Notes under the pieces: generated by a model
Database searches by the model: none
Seen by the model: the letters and a program-made list of their open reading frames with translations, nothing else
Told to the model about the DNA's origin: nothing
Shown: piece by piece, positions 1-7,616 of the stretch
How the letters are laid out: every line of letters starts with the position of its first letter
How positions within the stretch are numbered: the stretch's first letter is position 1
Position numbers and translations under genes: made by a program
Assembly (NCBI GenBank): GCA_022712475.1
Contig: JALAGK010000442.1
Coordinates: 1 to 7,920, forward strand
Reading direction: 5' to 3'
From: Enterobacteriaceae bacterium
GTDB lineage: Bacteria > Pseudomonadota > Gammaproteobacteria > Enterobacterales > Enterobacteriaceae
Length of the DNA stretch: 7,920 nt

Positions 1-1433
1 AGCGGCTGTAGCTCACCGCGGTTAGCCAACAGGGCGTACAGTTTTGCCAGCTCCTGAGCAGTAACCTCGCCACCACCCAGCACCAGAGACAAACCATAAT
101 GGTTCTCACTTGCCATCCCTGCCACGCCAGAAAGGCGCAGGAACTGATAAAACGAAGGCTGCCGTAATTGAGAGGCGACCCAGACGGCGGGAATATTACG
201 GCTGTAGTTCAGTGCATCCGTTGCCGTGAGTGGGCCGAGAAAGCGCCGGTCAAAGTTCTCCGGCGCGTAGCTGCCAAAGCTTGAGGGGACATCTTTGAGG
301 ATGGTCATGGGGTGCAGCACACCCTGTTCCAGACCGAGCGCGTAGATAAACGGTTTTAATGTGGAACCGGGGGAGCGTTTAGCATTGGTGCCGTTTACCT
401 GACCCTGAATATTGCGGTTGTAATAATCCGCTGAGCCAACCAGCGCACGCACACCCATATCGCGGGTATCCACCAGCACTACCGCAGAGTTGTGAATGCC
501 GCGTTGACGGTTACGGGTGATAAACGCGCTCACCTGACGCTCGACCAGTCGCTGTAATCCGGCATCAAGGGTGGTCTCGATACGGTGGCCCAGGTCCAGG
601 AAACGGTTTTGCTGTTGTAACTGCTCGATAAAATGCGGGGCGATATAAGGCATTTGTTCCGGCTGGCGTAGCGCCAGCGGCAGCCTGAGCAGCGCCCGGC
701 TGGCATCGTCAGTCGGATAGACTTGCTGCCAGCGCCGGAACAGGCGCTCGCGGGCAAGATTGAGCGCCGGGCCGGGGACCGATGTTTTGGCCGTCATGCG
801 ATTGCCGGGAGACTGGGGCAGCACGGCAAGGGTGAGCGCTTCCGGCAGCGTGAGCGTCTGCGGAGGTTTATTGAAATAAATCAGGCTGGCTGCGCCAATG
901 CTTTCAATGTTGCGCCCCCAGGGCGCGTAGTTGAGATAGGCCTCAAGGATATCGTGCTTGGAATATCTTAACTCAAGCTGAATGGCGCGGGCGATTTGCA
1001 CCAGCTTGCCGCCTGGCGTGCGTGTGTTCAGGTGCCAGCGCATGCGTGCAAGCTGCATGGTGATAGTAGAGCCGCCCTGCATTCTGCTGCCCGCGATATA
1101 GCTGCGCCAGAAGCTGCGTACCAGACTTACCGGGTTGAAGCCGGGGTTATAGTAAAACCAGCGGTCTTCGTGCAGGAGTACCGCTTGAGTCAGCAGTGGT
1201 GAAACGTGGTTAAGCGGTGTCCACAGGCGGTAGCGATCGTCGTTCGCCAGACTCAGGCGCAGCAGCGTGCCGTTACGGTCGTACCAGGCTTTTGACAACG
1301 GCATGCCCTGGCTTAGCGGCGCATGGGGCCACAGGCGCAAACCGGCTAGCAGTAGTGTGAGCAACAGCAAAGCGACCGCCAGATTTTGCAGCCAGCGTTT
1401 AAGGTTTGGAGACAGGCCAGTCAACAGTTTCAT
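1..1433 (-). CDS. pbpC: Penicillin-binding protein 1C (bifunctional transglycosylase/transpeptidase), 3'-truncated by window edge
   Basis: Translating the minus strand from the ATG at 1433 gives 477 uninterrupted codons to the window edge. The family is near 770 residues (E. coli PbpC, from memory), so roughly 290 are missing. An in-frame TAA at 1439-1437 rules out a start further upstream. Residues about 17-35 (LAVALLLLTLLLAGL core) form one membrane anchor after a short basic cytoplasmic tail. The GT51 transglycosylase domain follows: catalytic motif E89-D90-R-W-F, then GGSTITMQ at 120-127, and KHDILEAYLN at 159-168 with GAAS at 180-183. The transpeptidase domain shows the nucleophile motif S357-T-L-K360 and S411-R-N413; its KTG motif should lie beyond the edge. 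By family knowledge the enzyme polymerises lipid II and has a penicillin-binding domain, acting on the periplasmic face of the inner membrane. It lies 52 nt behind the A2M gene, the classic A2M/PBP1c pairing. One oddity: N96 sits where most GT51 enzymes have His (EDxxFxxHxG). Identification is firm; orthology with E. coli pbpC, as opposed to a paralogue, is less certain. Confidence 0.93.
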   Translation of the reverse strand, partial: MKLLTGLSPNLKRWLQNLAVALLLLTLLLAGLRLWPHAPLSQGMPLSKAWYDRNGTLLRLSLANDDRYRLWTPLNHVSPLLTQAVLLHEDRWFYYNPGFNPVSLVRSFWRSYIAGSRMQGGSTITMQLARMRWHLNTRTPGGKLVQIARAIQLELRYSKHDILEAYLNYAPWGRNIESIGAASLIYFNKPPQTLTLPEALTLAVLPQSPGNRMTAKTSVPGPALNLARERLFRRWQQVYPTDDASRALLRLPLALRQPEQMPYIAPHFIEQLQQQNRFLDLGHRIETTLDAGLQRLVERQVSAFITRNRQRGIHNSAVVLVDTRDMGVRALVGSADYYNRNIQGQVNGTNAKRSPGSTLKPFIYALGLEQGVLHPMTILKDVPSSFGSYAPENFDRRFLGPLTATDALNYSRNIPAVWVASQLRQPSFYQFLRLSGVAGMASENHYGLSLVLGGGEVTAQELAKLYALLANRGELQP

Positions 1434-1439
1434 GGGTTA

Positions 1440-1444
1440 CTCAA
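1440..1444 (-). promoter_or_regulatory. Weak ribosome-binding site of pbpC
   Basis: The minus strand reads TTGAG, then six bases (TAACCC), then the ATG at 1433. This is only a partial match to the Shine-Dalgarno consensus. It begins three bases after the end of the strong hairpin at 1447-1478, so ribosome access may depend on that structure or on ribosomes arriving from the A2M gene. Weak match, hence modest confidence. Confidence 0.4.
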
Positions 1445-1446
1445 CA

Positions 1447-1478
1447 TCTGACGCCGCCCCAAACGCAGCGGCGTCAGA
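1447..1478 (-). other. Intercistronic perfect inverted repeat (RNA hairpin) between the A2M gene and pbpC
   Basis: Bases 1447-1457 are the exact reverse complement of 1468-1478 (TCTGACGCCGC against GCGGCGTCAGA), giving an 11-bp GC-rich stem with a 10-nt loop at 1458-1467. It begins eight bases after the A2M stop codon on the minus strand and ends 13 bases before the pbpC ATG. No U-tract follows on the minus strand, so it does not look like an ordinary intrinsic terminator. An mRNA-stabilising or processing stem, or a translation-coupling element, fits better. The structure is directly visible; its role is inference. Confidence 0.75.
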
Positions 1479-1485
1479 ACAACGT

Positions 1486-4400
1486 TTAACGCTCAACCAC
1501 CGTCAGCTTGCCCTGGTTTACCGAGAGAGCCTGGACTTCACGGTCGTACATGGCCTCGCCATAGGCAGGCGGTATGGTGAAGTTACCGGTATTGGTCGCT
1601 TTAATCTGGTAGACGAAGGTCTGTACTTCGGTCGTTGCGCTACCGTAAATGATAACCCGGTCTTCACGGATATCGCTGTAATCCGGGCTCCAGGTGGAGC
1701 CAGAAGCCGCCAGTGGTGAGAGCCAGCCGCCGTTATCTTCCTGTGCGTCAGCGTCATCTTCTTCGCTTTCTGGTGCTGGCGGAGTTTGCTGCACAACTTC
1801 AAAGCCGCCCGGCAGCAAATCAACAATAGCCAGATTGTTCAGCCCTTCTTTGCTGTTAGCGCGGATTTTCAGGTGCACGTTGACCTTCTGCCCAATCGCT
1901 ACCTGAGTGAGCGGCTTGCCCTGCTCATCGGTGTAATCACGGGTAATTTCCAGCCCGCGTGACAGCGCTTTGTCAGGCGCCGCTACGTCGTAACCTGCCT
2001 GTGTGACCACATACCAGGCCGGGGCGTTGCCATGGTTTTCAAAACGCAGGGTCTGGGCATCTGCGCTGAACGGTCCCTTGGCAAACATGCCCTGCATAGA
2101 GGAAATCAGTTTCGGCTCTACGTTGCTGCGTTTGCTGTTTTGCAGAATGCTCAGTGTATCCCTTTCGCCCTGCGCCTGAGTTATTTGTGCAGAATAGCTT
2201 TCCAGCGCCAGGATGCTCATGGCTGAGGAGAACGTCGTATTGCGCTGGGCCTTAAGCGCGATCGTCATGTTTTCCAGCACCTGTGGTGGGATGTCAGCCG
2301 TTTTCTCCGGGAAGTGGCGCGTGATGAGATACAGGCGCGTGGCGTCCTGTACCAGCGGATCGTAATAGTTCTGCGTCCACCAGGCTTTGCTCCACGCCTG
2401 GCCGAGCTGTTTCCAGCTTGGTTCCATCAGCGCCTTCGCCTCTTTGTCCATTTTCAGCAGGCGGTAAGATGCGGCCAGATACAGCGCACTCAGGTCCGTT
2501 TGCCAGTCTTGCGCTGAAAGGTTTTGCAGCCTGCTCTGTGTAGCTGCCAGCGCACCCGTAGTGATTTCTCCCTGGCGCGTCAACAGATAGATGGCCCAGC
2601 TGCTAAGACGCAGATGGTACATATCGTCATAAGGCGTAGCTGCCAGTTCACGCAGCGCGTTGTTGGCGTCCTCAAGCATCCCGGAAGGCAGGGCAAAGCC
2701 CGCGTCTTTGGCCTCAAGCAGCAGTTGCACTACCCACGGCGTAATAAACGGTTCGGCCTGCGGCGTGGAACGCCACATACCAAATGCACCGTCGTCGTTC
2801 TGGCGTGAACGCAGCACGCCCAGCAGTGATTGCAGCTGCTGGTTGGCCTGCGTCGGGTTCAGGTCGCTGCGCAGTTCGGGGTGGCGGCTTTGCAGCAGCA
2901 TGGGCACGGCACGGCTGGCGATTTGCTCTGAGCAGTAATAAGGATAGTCGGTCAGGTACTGCGCCAGACCGTCACTGAGCACCAGCGGTGAGTGAGAAAC
3001 AGCCGCTTTACGCTGGGCAAAGTCGTCAAACATGTTACGCAGACCGTCGATGCTCTGACTGCTACCGGTCATGCGGCCCATCACCGACTGAGTACGGTAT
3101 GGCGATGCCGGGCGCACAGATGTGCTCAACGTGCGGCGGCTGGATTTGTCGCCATAACGGGCGTCAAACACCAGTGGCGCGTCGCCAGGCAGCGCTTTCG
3201 CACGCAGGCGGAAGGTCACGACGCCTTCACGTTTTGCCGCCAGTTGCAGACTGCGAACAGCATCGCCCACCACCTCAAGCTGCGGTGGTGGGGTCACTGT
3301 AAGGCTGATGTCCGCGATTTTACCGTTCAGGTCTTCAAGGTTGTTACTCACGCCTACGCTTACGTCAAATTCGTCGCCAGGGGCGACCATTGCCGGAACC
3401 TCTGGCGTCATGATGAAGTTATCGCGCACGGTGGTGGCAGTTTGTGCTTTGCCAATTTTGTCCGGCGTGGCAGAAATGGCCATCACGCGAATTTTACCGT
3501 TGAAGTAGTCCGGCACCGGATAAGTGAACGTGTGCTCGCCGTTCACCTCAGTAATGCCCGACCAGTAAGCCACGGGCTTATCTCGCTTGCGCTTAAACGG
3601 ATTCAAATGCAGATCCAGGCCTTCACCGGCGTCACCGCCTGGTGCTGCTGTCAGCGCCATCAGTTTGCTGAATTCTGGCAGGATCAAATCGAGGATCTGC
3701 GCGCTCTCAACCGCCAGTTCACGTTTGCGGAAGAACCAGTCGAGCGGATCTTTGAGGCGATAACGCGCCACCTGCAAAATGCCCTCGTCTACGGCAAACA
3801 GAGCCACTTTCTGCGGCCCGTCGGTGTTGACGGTCATTGTCAGGGTTTGACCAGGCTTAATCACCTCTGGCAGCGAAATGCTGAGCGGGTTTCTGTGGGC
3901 AACCGGGTCAATCTTAAACGGCATCACGCCATAGCTCAGCGGGCTCATAAAGATTTCATCGGAATTGATGTCACGTACAAACTGTACGTTGATGTAGCCG
4001 TTGCCTTCCATTGCCGCAGGCACACGGATGCGCTGCACAGAGCTTGTGGTGTCGGTGTGGAACCACTGCCAGGCGTAAACGTTGTCTTTCTCAATGGTGA
4101 TAAGGCCGCTACCGGTGTAAGGCGCGCTGATGGAAACTTCAATTTCCTCGCCTGGCAGATAGCTTTGCTTGTCCAGCCTTAGCTTCAGCTCGGCGTTGCG
4201 GTCCAGTGAGCGGGCTACGTTGGCGTCTCCGGCTACGCTGTATGCGATACGGTTGAGCGTTTTGCCTTGCGCATTTTGCACTATCAGCACGTAGTCACCT
4301 GGCTTGTCGGTGGCAAGCGGCAGGTTAACACCCTGCTCGGACAGGCTGAGCGGGGCTTCAGAAACGGGAATTTCTTTTAGCTTTGACTCATATTTGTAAA

Positions 4401-7400
4401 CGCCGGAGTCCTGCTTTGTCAGGACCGAAATGTACTTCTGCTCGCTCAGTACGAGCTTGAGATCGGAAATCGCGATTTGCTTAAGCGCGGGATCGATAGC
4501 TATCAGATGTAGGTTACGTACCGCGTTAAGCTTCACATAACTGAGGCCACCATCGGCCTTCGCGCCAATAAGATAGTCATAAGGTGAAACCAGTGCGCGA
4601 GCGGTAGCCGCAACGGAGCGTCCGCTACCAGCAACAAAGGCTTCTGAGATGAGCTGTAACTGGTAGGTGGCATCACCCCAGTCTTTAAGGTTGAGCGCAA
4701 TCTGTGCTTCGCCTTTTTCATCGGTAGTGTTGTCTTCCAGCGTATTTTCAAAGCCGTCGTTATTGGGGCGTGCTTCGTAGAACGCGTAATCCTGAAATTG
4801 TGGAAAGCTCGGCCAGGTCGGGCGCAGTGTCAGTTTTGACGCTACGCGTCGCTGCTGCGCTGGTGTGCCGAACAGGTTTTGTACGTTAATACTGGCCTGG
4901 AGTTCTGAAGGCTTAACCCAGCCCTGGGCGCGTTCTGGGGTGAGCGAGAGTTTCACTTTCAATTGGTCTGGCTCAAACTCCTTGACGTTAACTGTGGTGT
5001 AGCCCAGCAACGTGCTGCTCTCTTTGTTTTTGCCCGGCAGATATAAATACACGGTCCACTCACCAGTTGGTGAGTTTTCCTGCGTGGTGTAACTCAGTTC
5101 GTTAAAGCCGCTGGCATCGAGCGTGAGCGGCACAGTGGACATGAGTCTGTCACGTGGGTCGTGAATTTCGGCGCTTACCGGCACGCCTGCAAGCGCTACG
5201 CCCCAGTCGGCGGCGCGGGTCAGCAGACCAATGTTGAAGGTGTCTCCTGGGCGATAGACGCCGCGATCAGAGAACAGATAACTGCTTAACGCGCGGGGAT
5301 CGGTTGGCGTTTCATCACCACCGGTATCAAAGCGGGAGAAATCCAGACCACGATCGTTGTAGCTGCTGAGCGGCAGGAATGACACATCGCCCTCTTTTTC
5401 CACCAGGAACATCACCGGCGTGCGTTCATGGGTGTAAACATCCAGCGGCGGGAAGCGCACGTGACCAGACATATCGGTGTTCTGGGTCAAAAGGCGCGTA
5501 CCGTTGCGGGCAATGACAGATACCTGCGCGTTGCTGACGGGCTCACCGCTGTGGATAGACTGCACGAACAGGTCGCGGGTCTTGTTTTGCGCGCGCTTGG
5601 CGATAATGCCAAGGTCAGTCACCACCACAAAGCGCGAATCACTCACGTTGACGGCGCGGTCGTCGACCTCACCTTCTTCTTCATCTGACTCGGCTTCTTG
5701 CGCCTGCGGTTTTTCCTTTGGATCCCACTCAGAGAGCGTTAGCAGGAAGATGCCGCGGTGCGAAGCCGGGTTAGTTGACAGATATTGTGACAGATCGATG
5801 CCCTGGTAGCTGACTTCGCCGGGCTTGTCGTTATTGACCGGCGTCTGGAACTGAAAATGCTCGGTAAAATATTCATCATTGAGCCGGTCAAAGCGCACGG
5901 AGGAGAATGTGTCGCTTTTAAAAGAAACAATATGCTGGAGCTGGCTCGGGATAACGCGCTTGATATCCATGCGCAGCCCCGGCACGTTGCGGGCGGCAAC
6001 GCTGATTTTTTTGTCGCCGCTTACTGACAGCAGTGAGCCTTCGGAGGTAAAGCGCAGCGTTTTTGGATAATCAGGGACTTCCACAATGCGCCAGACTTTC
6101 TCCGGCATTTTATAGCCGCCGGAGGAGGTCATGCGCGGCGAGATCTCCAGCAGCAGGAAGCGATGTACCGGTGCGTCAAAACGGAAGCTGAATTGCTGTT
6201 GATACTCTTCTTCGCTGTCGTTCAGTGTTAAATCAAGCTCTGTTGATTGCGCTATTACCGTGTTATCTACGCTTTTAACACTGCGCCAGGGGTAGAAATA
6301 GCTGGCATCTTTAGGCCCTTGCGGATCATTAGGGTTATGTTGCGGCAGTAGCCAGGCTTTTACTGCGCGACCAACGTCTTTATCTTTCACGGCATCATTG
6401 AAGGCTACCACCAGCACGCGCTGGCTTTGCAGGCTGGCGTTGTCCACCACCTGCGCATCAGTGCTTCCGACTCGCAGGCTAAAGAGAGTAGGCACAGATA
6501 CCCGACTATTTTTTGCCTCAGGGGTAGCGTTTGACGGTACGCCTGCTTTTACGCCACGCCCGATAGTCAGATGTACGGTGCCACCGTTATCCAGCGCCTG
6601 AAGCGGTTCGGAATGTACCCATGCGTTAAGCTTTTTCTCGTCGTAAACCACGGAGTACTTAAGCGGGCGTTCGGTTTTTGATTTGCCTTCGCTCAGACTC
6701 AACGACACCTGTTTTTCAAAGCTGACGGCATCCACCGGGGCGTTGAAGGTGATGTTAAAAATGGCGCTGCGTTTCTGGTTGTCCTGTGGGTCGCGGTAGT
6801 ACTCCGCCTTACCGGTCCTGTAGTCAAAAGCTGGAGTTGTCACCTCATAGCGGGTTTCGTTGAGTTTCACCTGAGGGGCCAGGAGGACATCTGGGTCGAG
6901 CGTTATCTGGTATTTCTCCCCCATTGGCAGCGGCTTTTTCGGGGTAAATATCAGGCTGGTATCGTTATCCCAACGCCATTCGCCTTCAACAGCTGGACTG
7001 AGGGTTATGCCTTTTTCAAGCGTTTTACCGACCAGGGTAATGGGAGCAACGGAGTCCTGAAACGTCAGCGTTATTGGCTGTGGCGTGATGCGGGCCGCCG
7101 CGTAGTCAACCGGCTCTGGTGATGTGACCTGAACGCGAGTTTCCTGAACGACCAGGGGCGCAGGTTCAATCGGCTGCGGTCGATTTTGCCACCAGTGCCA
7201 GCCGTATACCGCACCCGCGCTCGCACACAGCAGCACAAGGATACCGGCCAGCACGCCCTTTGCGTGGTGCTGCACTGCGCTTTCCAGTCGCGTAAAACCG
7301 TTCGTAAGCGGGGCCAACCAGCGCGGAGCTTGCCAGCGTAACTCGCCAAGAACCGGGCTAAGTACGCGTGTGAGCAAGCTAAAAATAAAGGCCAGCAGAC

Positions 7401-7458
7401 GGAAAATGCTTTTGATCAGCAAAAACGGCAGGCGAAGGATGAACTTTAGTACGTCCAT
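1486..7458 (-). CDS. Large membrane-anchored alpha-2-macroglobulin family protein with CSEQ thioester (1990 aa)
   Basis: This is a bacterial A2M, a periplasmic protease trap. The start is fixed by a GAGGTG ribosome site eight bases upstream and an in-frame TGA five codons upstream. The N-terminus has a hydrophobic/basic segment (residues about 3-37) and a clear membrane span (about 69-90). There is no lipobox: C78 is preceded by Leu-Leu. Next come an Ig-like domain (about 105-205) and further beta-rich modules, then an MG2-like module with DRGVYRPGD at 731-739. Another macroglobulin-like stretch has SYLPGEEIEV starting at 1099, followed by the bait-domain-type segment VALFAVDEG at 1218-1226. 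The A2M domain runs about 1294-1385. The helical thioester domain carries Cys1509-Ser-Glu-Gln1512, so the thioester-forming Cys and Gln are both present. A C-terminal beta domain ends the protein. Two acidic linkers lie at 588-600 and 1897-1908. At 1990 residues it is about 340 longer than E. coli YfhM (1653, from memory), a lipoprotein with CLEQ. It probably shares a transcript with pbpC. The family call is very secure; the domain edges are approximate. Confidence 0.96.
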   Translation of the reverse strand: MDVLKFILRLPFLLIKSIFRLLAFIFSLLTRVLSPVLGELRWQAPRWLAPLTNGFTRLESAVQHHAKGVLAGILVLLCASAGAVYGWHWWQNRPQPIEPAPLVVQETRVQVTSPEPVDYAAARITPQPITLTFQDSVAPITLVGKTLEKGITLSPAVEGEWRWDNDTSLIFTPKKPLPMGEKYQITLDPDVLLAPQVKLNETRYEVTTPAFDYRTGKAEYYRDPQDNQKRSAIFNITFNAPVDAVSFEKQVSLSLSEGKSKTERPLKYSVVYDEKKLNAWVHSEPLQALDNGGTVHLTIGRGVKAGVPSNATPEAKNSRVSVPTLFSLRVGSTDAQVVDNASLQSQRVLVVAFNDAVKDKDVGRAVKAWLLPQHNPNDPQGPKDASYFYPWRSVKSVDNTVIAQSTELDLTLNDSEEEYQQQFSFRFDAPVHRFLLLEISPRMTSSGGYKMPEKVWRIVEVPDYPKTLRFTSEGSLLSVSGDKKISVAARNVPGLRMDIKRVIPSQLQHIVSFKSDTFSSVRFDRLNDEYFTEHFQFQTPVNNDKPGEVSYQGIDLSQYLSTNPASHRGIFLLTLSEWDPKEKPQAQEAESDEEEGEVDDRAVNVSDSRFVVVTDLGIIAKRAQNKTRDLFVQSIHSGEPVSNAQVSVIARNGTRLLTQNTDMSGHVRFPPLDVYTHERTPVMFLVEKEGDVSFLPLSSYNDRGLDFSRFDTGGDETPTDPRALSSYLFSDRGVYRPGDTFNIGLLTRAADWGVALAGVPVSAEIHDPRDRLMSTVPLTLDASGFNELSYTTQENSPTGEWTVYLYLPGKNKESSTLLGYTTVNVKEFEPDQLKVKLSLTPERAQGWVKPSELQASINVQNLFGTPAQQRRVASKLTLRPTWPSFPQFQDYAFYEARPNNDGFENTLEDNTTDEKGEAQIALNLKDWGDATYQLQLISEAFVAGSGRSVAATARALVSPYDYLIGAKADGGLSYVKLNAVRNLHLIAIDPALKQIAISDLKLVLSEQKYISVLTKQDSGVYKYESKLKEIPVSEAPLSLSEQGVNLPLATDKPGDYVLIVQNAQGKTLNRIAYSVAGDANVARSLDRNAELKLRLDKQSYLPGEEIEVSISAPYTGSGLITIEKDNVYAWQWFHTDTTSSVQRIRVPAAMEGNGYINVQFVRDINSDEIFMSPLSYGVMPFKIDPVAHRNPLSISLPEVIKPGQTLTMTVNTDGPQKVALFAVDEGILQVARYRLKDPLDWFFRKRELAVESAQILDLILPEFSKLMALTAAPGGDAGEGLDLHLNPFKRKRDKPVAYWSGITEVNGEHTFTYPVPDYFNGKIRVMAISATPDKIGKAQTATTVRDNFIMTPEVPAMVAPGDEFDVSVGVSNNLEDLNGKIADISLTVTPPPQLEVVGDAVRSLQLAAKREGVVTFRLRAKALPGDAPLVFDARYGDKSSRRTLSTSVRPASPYRTQSVMGRMTGSSQSIDGLRNMFDDFAQRKAAVSHSPLVLSDGLAQYLTDYPYYCSEQIASRAVPMLLQSRHPELRSDLNPTQANQQLQSLLGVLRSRQNDDGAFGMWRSTPQAEPFITPWVVQLLLEAKDAGFALPSGMLEDANNALRELAATPYDDMYHLRLSSWAIYLLTRQGEITTGALAATQSRLQNLSAQDWQTDLSALYLAASYRLLKMDKEAKALMEPSWKQLGQAWSKAWWTQNYYDPLVQDATRLYLITRHFPEKTADIPPQVLENMTIALKAQRNTTFSSAMSILALESYSAQITQAQGERDTLSILQNSKRSNVEPKLISSMQGMFAKGPFSADAQTLRFENHGNAPAWYVVTQAGYDVAAPDKALSRGLEITRDYTDEQGKPLTQVAIGQKVNVHLKIRANSKEGLNNLAIVDLLPGGFEVVQQTPPAPESEEDDADAQEDNGGWLSPLAASGSTWSPDYSDIREDRVIIYGSATTEVQTFVYQIKATNTGNFTIPPAYGEAMYDREVQALSVNQGKLTVVER

Positions 7459-7466
7459 GATTGCAG

Positions 7467-7472
7467 CACCTC
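7467..7472 (-). promoter_or_regulatory. Ribosome-binding site of the A2M gene
   Basis: The minus strand reads GAGGTG eight bases before the ATG at 7458, a good Shine-Dalgarno match at ideal spacing. Together with the in-frame TGA at 7473-7471 it settles the start codon of the 1990-residue protein. Confidence 0.8.
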
Positions 7473-7536
7473 AAATCCTTTTAATACGCGAAGACGTTTA
7501 TTCATGTGTCGGTTGCTCATCCCGGACGGCGTAATG

Positions 7537-7545
7537 TTTATAACA
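7537..7545 (-). promoter_or_regulatory. Candidate extended -10 promoter for the A2M-pbpC transcript
   Basis: The minus strand reads TGTTATAAA, an extended -10 element (TGn followed by a 5/6 match to TATAAT). No good -35 hexamer lies 16-18 bases upstream, which is tolerable for an extended -10 promoter. Transcription would begin near 7530, leaving about 70 nt of leader before the A2M ATG. This is a visual match only. Confidence 0.35.
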
Positions 7546-7582
7546 ATGAAACACAATGTCTGAGCTTAACGCATCTTACCGA

Positions 7583-7610
7583 TTGTATGGCATAAAGTAA
7601 GCGGTATAAG
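7583..7610 (+). promoter_or_regulatory. Candidate sigma-70 promoter facing away from the A2M gene
   Basis: The plus strand has TTGTAT (7583-7588) and TATAAG (7605-7610) separated by 16 bases. The -10 matches 5/6 and the -35 matches 3/6 of consensus. A start near 7617 would transcribe the structured segment downstream. It lies about 40 bases from the minus-strand candidate, in a back-to-back arrangement. Weak evidence taken alone. Confidence 0.35.
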
Positions 7611-7616
7611 TAAACT

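Noticed and set aside
1447..1478. Reading the intercistronic inverted repeat as an intrinsic terminator
   Set aside because: On the minus strand the stem is followed by TGTTGAG, with no U-tract, and the downstream gene follows immediately in the same direction.
1267..1719. 150-codon plus-strand open frame across the pbpC/A2M junction
   Set aside because: It is antisense to the ends of two real genes and to the intercistronic hairpin. The translation shows no family features and there is no supporting ribosome site.
2992..4182. 396-codon plus-strand open frame opposite the A2M gene
   Set aside because: It lies wholly antisense to a clear A2M coding region that includes the bait and A2M domains. 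Its translation is rich in His, Arg, Gln and Cys with no recognisable domain, as expected from a codon-biased gene read backwards.
7225..7227. Cys78 of the A2M as a lipoprotein attachment site
   Set aside because: The residues before it are Val-Leu-Leu, so the -1 position lacks the required Gly/Ala/Ser. The Cys lies in the middle of a long hydrophobic span about 78 residues from the start.
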